From assembly GCA_030704615.1 (NCBI GenBank), contig CM060734.1, forward strand, positions 53,896,042 to 53,956,041: a DNA stretch of 60,000 nucleotides, given 5' to 3'. Positions 22,490 to 31,012 of this stretch are shown one piece after another; within the stretch, counting starts at the first letter, position 1, and each line of letters opens with the position of its first letter. The notes under the pieces were generated by a model, which was not told where the DNA came from, did not search any database, and was given only the letters and a program-made list of their open reading frames with translations. The translations under genes were made by a program, and so were the position numbers. The stretch comes from Takakia lepidozioides (Eukaryota > Streptophyta > Takakiopsida > Takakiales > Takakiaceae).

Positions 22490-23491
22490 TGCTTCAACCC
22501 CCGCATCTATTGTTGCCACTGCCCCCACCACAGGGGCAGCCCCTCTCGTGTCCCGACCCCCTGCCCTCAAGGCAAAGGGCCGCGAAACACACCCCTACCA
22601 ACAGGGAGTCGATGTCCTCATCGACTTGTCCATTTTGTAGAAACGAACATCCAAGTTGTGGCGTCCCACATCAAGGAGTTTGTTTCCGCACCACGGCGTC
22701 CCATGGCAAAGAACCAAACCCCACACTTGACTCTACTCTCCACTAGCTAGTTCGGCCGACTTCCTCCAAGTCCCGACAAAGGGTGGAGCCTCTCAAGCTC
22801 CTCCCAGTGCACTCTTCTTGGCCTACTCCAAGGCCAAGGAACGATCCTCCACGAGGATCGAATCGCCTTACTGCAACAACATTGTTTGCGACCGCTCATG
22901 ATGCCGCTTTTGGCATCACCTTGAGCAAGGATTCACCTTGAACCCTTTTTGACTAGGAAGATAACCTTAATTAACCATGCGCCCCAATCACTACAATTGG
23001 GTCTGCCTTAGAATGCTGGCCTGAGGTACGGGAACACGCCGAAGCCGCACTACGACTTCGTCCCGAGACTACATGATTATAGTACGTGAACGGAAGCACG
23101 TAGCTTCCGCGTTAGCCCGCACTACAAGGCAACCCCCTCGGTAGCGCAGTTATAGTATGCGTACGCGCCAGGTGCGCACTAGCACGTGAACTCCCAAGGA
23201 AGGCGCAAGTTTCCTTGCCCCTTGGATGGGAGTCACCCGATTTCGGCACTACACAAACACACGATTAATCCAATTTACCTATTCCACTTTTGTAAGCTAG
23301 CATGCATTCTACACACTAGCCAACCATACCATGCATCACCATTCCAAACAAAATAGGACGCACAACATTTAGAAACCATTTCATTTATAACAAAAATTTT
23401 ACAATACAAGTTTTTGCAATCGGATTCCTGAGCTAGCTAAACCGGGCTAAGCATGCATTTCCTCCCCCACGATCCAAGGTTGATGTCCCCA
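22490..23491 (-). other. Inverted 3' untranslated region and LTR start of chromovirus B
   Basis: 22490-22587 is the reverse complement of the first 98 bases of the LTR. From there to 23491 is the reverse complement of the region between pol and 3' LTR, matching 41610-42504 of chromovirus A. The terminal TG of the LTR has one change at the junction. Confidence 0.9.
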
Positions 23492-24808
23492 TCAACGTTT
23501 CTTCCGCTTTTGAGGTCGCCCTTCAAAAGCTGCAACCGCCTCGGATGCGTTTCCCATTTCTGAGGCACGCACCCAAGATGCCTCCACATGATGATAGCCC
23601 TTCCATTTCACGAGATATTCCGTTTCTCGATTCTTGAACCTTCTCAACTTAAGCATTGTCTCCACCTCGTACTCAGGTTCATTTTCATGATCCAACAGCA
23701 CAGGTGGCGGACACAACACTTGATGCCGATTCAGACGCGCTTCATCTTTGAAGTAAGGCTTAAAAAATGAGACGTGGAATACCGGGTGCACCTTGTTGTT
23801 TGCTGGCAGCTCCAATTCATACACGTCCTCATTCATAACCTTCCGGATGCGAAAGGGTCCTGCATACGGAGGTACGAACTTCGGACTCACTTCCGGAGGT
23901 AGTCGGAAATTCTTGATGTTCAATTAGACCTCCATGCCTGCCTCAAACTTAACTTCCATCCGCTTCCGATTCGCCTGCCGTTCATACCATTTCCTAGCTT
24001 TGGCAATGTTGTACTTTGCGAGCTTCAACAAACGCTCGCGTTCTTCCAGCACCGCTGCTGCTGCCGGTTCTTCAATGTCCTGGGCCGCCCAACTTGTCGG
24101 CACCAGAGGTGCTTTTTCATAGACCAATACGAAAGGGGAAACTCCCGTTGTGGAGTGTTTTGTGTTATTATAACAGAACTCTGCCGCGTCCAAGTGCTCG
24201 ACCTAGTCCGATTGGTCTGACGCCACGTAATTTTGCAAGATCTGCTTCACCACGGAATTCACCCTTTCCGTTTGGCCGTCCGTCGTAGGTCGGAAGGCGG
24301 TGCTCATCTTGAGCCTCGTCCCCATTTTCTTCCAGAGTGCCCTCCAAAATTTACTTGTAAACTTTGGATCGCGGTCTGAGACAATATCCTTCCGGTTTTG
24401 TTGGCATGTGGTGGATGTCTTGACATACTCCTCGGCCTCCTCCCTCAGTTTGGGCCAGAAATACTCTTTCTTCAGGAGTGCCGCGGTGCGTTTGGCTCCG
24501 CCGTGGCCCGCAAGCGGGCCATCATGGCATTCTCTCAAGAGACTATCTCTGATCCCTCCCTTCGGCACATAGAAACGCTTTTGCTTGTACCGGAGCAGTC
24601 CATTTTGCAAGTGAAACTATGATTTAACCCCCATCCTTAAGTCTCGCATCACGGACTTCGCCATCTCATCCTTCTGGTAAGCCTTCCGGATCTTTATTTG
24701 GAGCGTCGTCTCGCCCTTGTACACCAACATGAGCTGCTGCTTTCTACTTAAAGCATCGGCCACCACATTGTCCCGTCCCGGTTTGTACTGGATATCCACG
24801 TCAAACAC
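23492..24808 (-). pseudogene. Chromovirus B pol, second part, inverted
   Basis: On the minus strand this gives the end of RNase H ([18 protein letters not shown]), the integrase zinc region, the integrase core and the chromodomain. About 240 bp, exactly 80 codons in A (40473-40712), are deleted at about 24392. They include the first catalytic Asp, and the joint sits at a CCG shared by both sides. Stops occur at 24617-24619, 24203-24205 and 23924-23926. The chromodomain (23640-23510) reads EPEYEVETML, then [16 protein letters not shown], and would have targeted insertion to methylated histone H3. Confidence 0.92.
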
Positions 24809-25435
24809 CCCTTGAGTGCCCAAGGCACTCAAGGAGGCGGAGGCGCTCACTAGGTGGAGCCCCGCACACCGGGTTGCGGTGGGGGTGGTTCCACGAGGGG
24901 TGGTGGTAGCTTAGTGGGACTTAGTGGGGGTGGCATAGGACTCACCATGGGGCGGAGACCTTGTGGTGGGAGTTGTGGGGAGTCTTGGGACTCATCACGG
25001 TCCAATGGGGTTGTGGTGGGTGGACCAAGACTCACCGTGACTCATCACCGGGAGTCAAGGGTCTTCGTGGTGGTTCGCCATAAAATGGCAGGGTTGTTTG
25101 TGAAACCCCCGCGGACAGTCACAGAAGTATATATAGGGAGTAGTAACCCCGAGAACGGTGCAAGCCCGTTGGTGACCAAAAACTAGTGAGTAAGCGAGCG
25201 AGTCGGAAAGCGACCAAGGAGTGGGGAGCTATTCCGGTCTGCCGTCTACCAAAGGGAATTTCCACTAGGCCCAAATTGGTGGAGGGTCTTTTGGAAGAGT
25301 AAAGGGGGACCGTTATGTCCCAGTGAGCAGCCGAAGCTCCGAGTTGGCCCGGCGGCCAGGTTGGGAGTTAGGCGCGCGCATCAAAGCGAGTAACTATGAC
25401 TTGAAGGGGAGCTTACCGAAGTGAGGTGCGCGACA
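24809..25435 (+). repeat. 3' LTR of chromovirus B, missing its first 98 bp
   Basis: It begins at the inversion breakpoint and carries the full 25-bp hairpin CCTTGAGTGCC-CAA-GGCACTCAAGG at 24810-24834. The rest matches the 5' LTR, with TATATATAG near 25129, and ends GCGCGACA. Confidence 0.92.
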
Positions 25436-25440
25436 TTTAT

Positions 25441-25585
25441 GGTGTCACTTGACCCCGTAGGGCTACTGCCTTCCAGCAGGAAGGTGGACACCTTCATGAC
25501 ATACCAGACGATGGTTTGAACCCATAACCACATCCAACAGGGTATGTGCCCATTACCACTGGGCTACATGCTAGTTGTCCATGGG
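25441..25585 (-). repeat. tRNA-derived SINE, copy A, 5' body
   Basis: On the minus strand the A box TAGCCCAGTGG is at 25566-25556 and the B box GGTTCAAACC at 25522-25513, spaced as in a tRNA. The body then reads GTGTCCACCTTCCTGCTGGA and later GGGGTCAAGTGACACC. A second copy lies at 28133-28270. The element is cut near its 3' end by chromovirus B; its tail is at 18774-18826. SINEs are copied by LINE enzymes and need pol III transcription from these boxes. Confidence 0.75.
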
Positions 25586-26159
25586 GAAAAAAAAGAAAAA
25601 ATCCACTGCGGGCAGTTTGCAACTTGCCATAACACAATGCCTATTTTTTTTTTTTAAAGCACAAGGGAACCCATGCTTGATCCCTATCAATAGCGTGTTT
25701 GAGCGTGAAATAAAATCATAACCAAGAGCATATGTGTTCCACGCCTGCAACGTCCTCCTTGAAACTGCATTGAAGCATTGAGACTGTTGTCAACCGCGTC
25801 GTTTAAAATATAGCCTATTGGGCTTTTTCTTCTTTGAGGTCAAGCACTCCTGACTTGCTTTCATCTTGATAGCGATCGGACGTTGAGGTGAGAAACATGC
25901 AGGCCATTGCCTACAGTCGTACGATATGCCCCTACATGTTCGAACTTGACGACTGAAACCGCACGCCTGAGCGCTTTGGCTTCATGGACGTCGTAGGCTC
26001 TTCCATTTGTGGACCATACCAATAGCTGTGTCGGTTTTTCGCAGTTTCTATAACAAATGGTCTTGATTCTGCACTATCTACATACAACTTGACTCTCCTG
26101 GACTCGAAAACTCTCAAACATATATTCTCGCGTTAAATTATGCACCTACACAATCAGAA
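25586..26159. other. No gene seen
   Basis: A-rich runs at about 25587-25600 and a T-rich run near 25646-25656, otherwise ordinary non-coding sequence. It may include decayed 5' parts of the Ty1/copia element that follows. Confidence 0.4.
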
Positions 26160-27380
26160 ATCGTTTTTTGAACTTGCGTATGGATGAAGAGACGACTGTT
26201 GCAGAGTTCATGTTTTTGGTTCAAGGGAACTAGCGGAGTTTGGTTAGAGACCTTCTGACAATATTGTAGTGGAGCAAATAATAAATGATCTACCGCCTAG
26301 TTGTGATGCTTTGTCAGAGTGATTTGAGAAAGACGGTCGGTATATAAATCGCTAGATGTTTGCAGCTTGAAAAAAGCCGCAATTCAAATCACCACCAAAA
26401 CCAAGATGAAGAGGCTTTGCTCATGAAGTTTCGCAAGGTCCTGGCAAGTTTCCAAGAGACAATGAGACTCACGAGGACGACGGCATTTTTCTGATGGACA
26501 AACCTAAACTCAATCGGATTCAACATTTAAGCCTGGCTCTTGTGGCAAGTGTGGATAAGAGGGCCATTAGGCTTGTGACTGCCCACTCAACAAAGAGAAA
26601 AACAAGCAAGTCAATGCCTAGATGATGATCACGAGGAGGGCATCCCTGAAGAAGACCCATACAATGTTAGTCAGGAGTTGGAGGCTGCACTTGTAGCCAT
26701 GGCGCTTGAAACTTATGATGAAACTTGGCTTATAGATTCAGGGGCTAGTAAGCATGTCACCTGGGAAACTGACAACTGCTATATCAACTAAAAAATGTTA
26801 TAGGATCTGGTAGCTGTGTCAGCACTGCCAGTGGGCATACCCATACCATTGAAGGCAAGAGAGATGTAAAGGTCTCATTTCCAGATGGTGAAATAAAGAC
26901 CTTAACCAACGTTCTCTATGCCCGGCATCAAGAAAAATCTTCTCTTGGTGGGTGCAATCATTGATGAGGGTCTAATATCAATCTTTGACTCTGAATGGTG
27001 TTTATTGGTGACGAAAGAGAACAAAACACGGATATTTGCTAGAGGAGTACGAGATCATGCTATGGGATTGTATCAGCTTCACACACAAAAGCCAGAATTT
27101 GAAGTTCTCTCAGTAGTGAATTTGGACGAAGTACTCATGTGGCATCGTCGACTTGGTCACTTAAATTTTCTAACTCTTCATAATCTGAGCACTAAAGATC
27201 TAGCCGTGGGACTTTCCGAAACTCCATCTTGTCACCCATATCTGTGAATGTTGTAAGTATGGTAAACTTCACAGAGAAACATTTCCCAGGAAGAGTCTCT
27301 CTCGATCTTCTCAAGCCGTGGTACGATGCTCAATTGTTGCGTGAAGAATTGGGATACTCGTTTCCTCTCATGCAAGTTTT
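26160..27380 (+). pseudogene. Ty1/copia gag-pol fragment
   Basis: Pieces appear in the order of a copia polyprotein. NLRMDEETTVAEF near 26172 is from the gag (UBN2-type) domain. A CCHC knuckle near 26538-26585 carries two stops. LIDSGASKHVTW near 26730 is the protease active site. LLLVGAIIDEG is followed by LMWHRRLGHLN (about 27136-27170), the GAG-pre-integrase domain, then a Cys-Cys pair and ETFPRKS, the start of the integrase zinc region. Several stops and frameshifts break it. The integrase core, RT and RNase H are absent and no LTRs are visible. Confidence 0.85.
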
Positions 27381-27606
27381 GAGGTAAAGTAAGCATATAG
27401 GAATAATGCCCCCAAGTTTGCGTGGGCCCTATCCATTAGAGGATGGTCCAGGAATTAAAAAGGGGGGATATATAGTAAGCTACACAAGGATTTGAAAAAA
27501 TAAGTGTTGTGTAAGGGGATAAGAGAAAAGACAGGAGGAAGGTGACAACTATTAAATGGGGGATGGTCATGCGCCAAATGTCATGTGGTGGTTGCTAGGG
27601 GTGACA

Positions 27607-28833
27607 TGCGAGGGAAACCTTCTAGAAGGGTCCCCTACCGCTTGAGGGGGTCGGGCCCACCGCCCTCAGAGGGTATATAAAGGAGAAGAAGCGCACTCTC
27701 TTCCACTGCCTCTTACTACTTGCGATGGCATCTTACGGATTTTCTGCCGATACCTCTCGTTCATCTCTCTTGTTTTGGCGAAAAACTGGAAAAAAATGAC
27801 TCATTTTCTCTTAGCGGGGTGGGAGCCCAAAAAAAAGGGGAACCTTTTCACACAAATTCACCAAGAAGAAAAACTTGGTGCTATGCAGAGTGGGCACCTG
27901 CTAAGTGTTAGACTGGTATATAGGGTTTGGCCGAGTATCAACCAGGGTATTGAATAACCGACCCGGCTATTGTAATACTAGGGTTAATACCCGAACCAGC
28001 TGGTATTGGCAATTTCAATACTAGGGTTAATAACTGGACTGGCTGGTATTGGCAACACCCGTCCAATACCCGTATTTTGGGCAAAAACAAGGACTGTACA
28101 TATGGTATAGATATGAAGAGACCACTAAGTTGTAGCCCCGTGGTAATGGGCACATACCACCTCAGCAGTGGTTATTGGTTCCGTCCACTGATTGGCGTCA
28201 CAAAGATGTCCACCTTCCTGCTAGAAGACAGTAGCCCTTCGGGGTCAAGAGACACCATAAGTTACGCTTCCTATATATATGAAATCGGACGGGTGCACAT
28301 GTCAGGGGTGAGGGCATGTCCAGCCCCAAAGGCCCGCCACTATTCTTCATTTTTTAGCACATGTAGGGCGGGCCCGCCCCTATTCTTCATTTTCAATACC
28401 AAGACCTCATTGCAGATGCTGGTTTGTTCAGTCTTCTTTTAACTAAGCTTGCTTCACTTTGCATATTAAAATCTGCAACGTTATTATGTAATGCAAAGTC
28501 TGAATTTTGCAACATAGTATTTAATTAATTTGTGAAATCAAATATGCTTCTAAATTGAATTAAAGACATATTAATAATTTAGTGGTTATTTTAGCTTGAA
28601 TTTTAAGTTTTTATATCCGGGTTGATAACCGGCTAGTATTAGATTGGAATACCCATCATATTGATAACCATCCGCAAATCAAAATTCATACTAGTGAGAA
28701 CTGGCAGATATTAAAATTAAGTGAATCTTCGAATACTATGGAACCGGCTGGCATTGAAAAATAATTTCTATTCAATACCAAGACCTGGCTGGTATGAGAA
28801 AAAGTAATACCCGCCCAACACTGGTTAGTACGA
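27607..28833. mobile_element. Right-arm-only segment of about 1.2 kb, element-like
   Basis: The left arm goes directly from the match of 28833 to the match of 27607 (at 17735), so this is an insertion here or a deletion there. It contains a promoter-like TATATAAAG at 27672, SINE copy B, and an end reading CAGTGTTGGGCGGGTATTAC on the minus strand at 28823. A related end, CAGTGTTGGTTGGTTATC, starts the other private segment at 29615. This recalls hAT-type termini, but I found no matching duplications. Confidence 0.5.
28133..28270 (+). repeat. tRNA-derived SINE, copy B
   Basis: A box TAGCCCCGTGG at 28133-28143 and B box GGTTCCGTCC at 28177-28186. The body matches copy A: TGTCCACCTTCCTGCTAGA, then CGGGGTCAAGAGACACCATA. 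It lacks the long AT tail and ends near a TATATATAT run. It lies inside the right-arm-only segment. Confidence 0.7.
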
Positions 28834-29604
28834 GTGTTGTATTGGTGTGTCCATTTTGGCATACCAGGTCTTGGCTGTTGGGTCCAACTGATAGGCCCAA
28901 GTGTAAATTAGGACTGGCCAAGGTAGGTTATAGGATGGGAACCGGTATTCCCAATTTTGAGATACCTGCTCCTAGGCATGGGTATGGCAAAAACTCAAAT
29001 GATATATTGGGGCAGCATGTACAATGGTATGGTATACCCCAACATACATCATACTCCATTCAAAGCTGAAAAAAAAAACCAGATTGAGGGCAACATACAA
29101 AAGGTAAAAAAAATAATTGCAATCACAAAGCCTACCTATATGCTCAATCTTTTGCGCCTCCCCCACATCAAAGATCCAGCCGCAAAAACGAAACCCCTCC
29201 CATTGCAAACACAACATGGCGCATCCTAACGCCATAACTGCTACCCCTCCTATCTCGAAACACTCCCCCCTAAGTATTGTTCGCAATCGCAGTATTGCTC
29301 CGCTAGCTACTGTGACTGGTCTGGTATCAGTTTGGGTATGTTTGGAGCCCTAAACCCTAAGTTCTACACACACCCAGAGTATAGGCTACATGACACACCA
29401 GACGGGTTGGTTTTGGCATACCCTCACCTATACCCTTGCACATACCCCGCCCGACTGGCACATACTAGTACAACACTAGTTAGTACCTTATTTAGTACCT
29501 TATTTAGTGGGCTCTGCACACGCAGGGCCCCAAATAACCCGCAAACATGAACCATAGATGTATTATTTAATAGAATAGCTGGCTCAGATGAAATAAGCCC
29601 CCTA

Positions 29605-30190
29605 GGGATAAAACCAGTGTTGGTTGGTTATCATTTTTTTCAAAGCTCACGAGGTTCAGGTTATACAAGTTGACTCATGCAGTAATAACCTCCGGTTCTA
29701 GGTGAAATATGCACATTGAATGAAGGTTATTTGCAGGTTACGGTTATGAAAATTTGAACAATATGTGTGGTCAGGTTATTTGCCAACCTGCGGTGATATT
29801 TCAAGTGGGGTCTTTGTTATAACCGAAATATAACTTGCCTACCATTGGATATAATTGAAGTACCCTAGGCAGGCTGCAGAACCTAGGCCTGCAGAACCTA
29901 TCGCTTAGGTTCAATGTGCCATTTCAACTTCAATGTACATAGTGAAAATAGGACACCAAAAGAAAACTACTATTTGCCACGAAACCATAGCTATTATAAC
30001 CGTCCACTTAATAGATCTTGGTTCTATGTCTTCAGATGCTATTCACTTACAGGTTCAGGGTGTTCCACCGGGTATTTGAGTTGTCCAGTACCGGCAGTGT
30101 TCAGTTTCTACTGTTCTCTTTTATGCTCATAACCTCCGGCTATAGTTACCCTTACCCGGCAAATAACTGTAATTAACCGGGTGGGTCCCG
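29605..30190. mobile_element. Right-arm-only segment of about 590 bp
   Basis: The left arm passes from CTTGCAG straight to TTTTATC at 16960, so this is private to the right arm. It starts near 29615 with CAGTGTTGGTTGGTTATC and holds many GGTTAT or ATAACC motifs. No coding sequence is seen, consistent with a non-autonomous DNA element, though clean inverted ends are not visible. Confidence 0.45.
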
Positions 30191-30580
30191 ATAACTGCAA
30201 GTTAGTGTTCAAATAGTTGATGGTTCTTATGCACTAAAGGAGTGAGCGGTGACTGAAGCACTTTAAATGATGAGAAAGACGGATAGTTAGACACCAACCC
30301 AGGTGGCGCTGCTGAGACTGTTTTAGACCTAAACAGATTGTAGACCAAGAGAATGCAACGTGGAGATGTACAGCAGTAAATACCGTGGACTGTGTGAGAG
30401 AATTAGTAACGGGATTGGTCACTTACCCACCGAGTGAAATCTGATTATGAAGCAATGAGAGACGTGGAAACAGTAGATTTATACTCAATGTGTCACCTGT
30501 CTTTGCATAGTCATTGCATAGCGTGAACATGGTGTAGCTCAGTGAGGGATGGCAAAGTGCAGGTGCTTGGACGTGTGGCC

Positions 30581-30790
30581 TACACGGGATGGTATCTCGC
30601 ACAATCATGCCCAAATGAACAGGGAGTCACTTGGGATGAAGCATGTGTTAAGTGAAAGTCGGGTGTGGCCGCCCATGTCGTTTTCTATTCCCCTGCAGCG
30701 GCATGATGCGGTCGCAGTGGACTGATGGGGTGAGTGGCCCTGTTTAGTTCTCGTGGTGGGAAGAGTAGAGCCCCCCAATTTGACCTTATA
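30581..30790. other. Right-arm-only segment, about 210 bp
   Basis: The left arm has GATCTGGCCACG at the matching point (near 16328) without this stretch. No terminal repeats or coding signal were found. Confidence 0.5.
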
Positions 30791-31012
30791 AGATCAACGT
30801 CGAGAACTCTGGGGATTCTCAATTCATCACTAGCCTTCCATCCAAAACACTAGGGTAAGTTGGCCTATGACCGAACAGGCGTCTATGACCAATCCTCTAT
30901 GACTCAACAGTACATCATGGTCAATAGTCTCAGGAAATGGTGGATGATCTGAGTAGCTACACAGATCAATGAATGAAGCAAGGCACTCGCATCTTTCCAA
31001 CAAAACATCCTT

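Larger units (their letters stand above)
18827..25435 (+). mobile_element. Ty3/gypsy chromovirus B, internally inverted
   Basis: An LTR retrotransposon bounded by TGTCGC at 18827 and GCGCGACA at 25435, with target duplication TTTAT at 18822-18826 and 25436-25440. It is closely related to chromovirus A. Its 5' LTR, gag, protease, RT and most of RNase H lie in plus orientation to 22489. The segment 22490 to about 24808 (rest of pol, 3' untranslated region and the first 98 bases of the 3' LTR) is reversed. The remainder of the 3' LTR then follows normally. The flanking duplication shows that it inserted intact and was inverted afterwards, or inserted as such once. Confidence 0.93.

Noticed and set aside
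25441-25585. Functional tRNA gene
   Set aside because: The A and B boxes fit, but the body cannot fold as a full tRNA, continues far past the end, and a second diverged copy exists; a SINE explains it better.
27660-27911. TATATAAAG followed by ATG as a host gene
   Set aside because: The frame after the ATG has no domain, the block is private to one arm, and it is more likely part of an inserted element.
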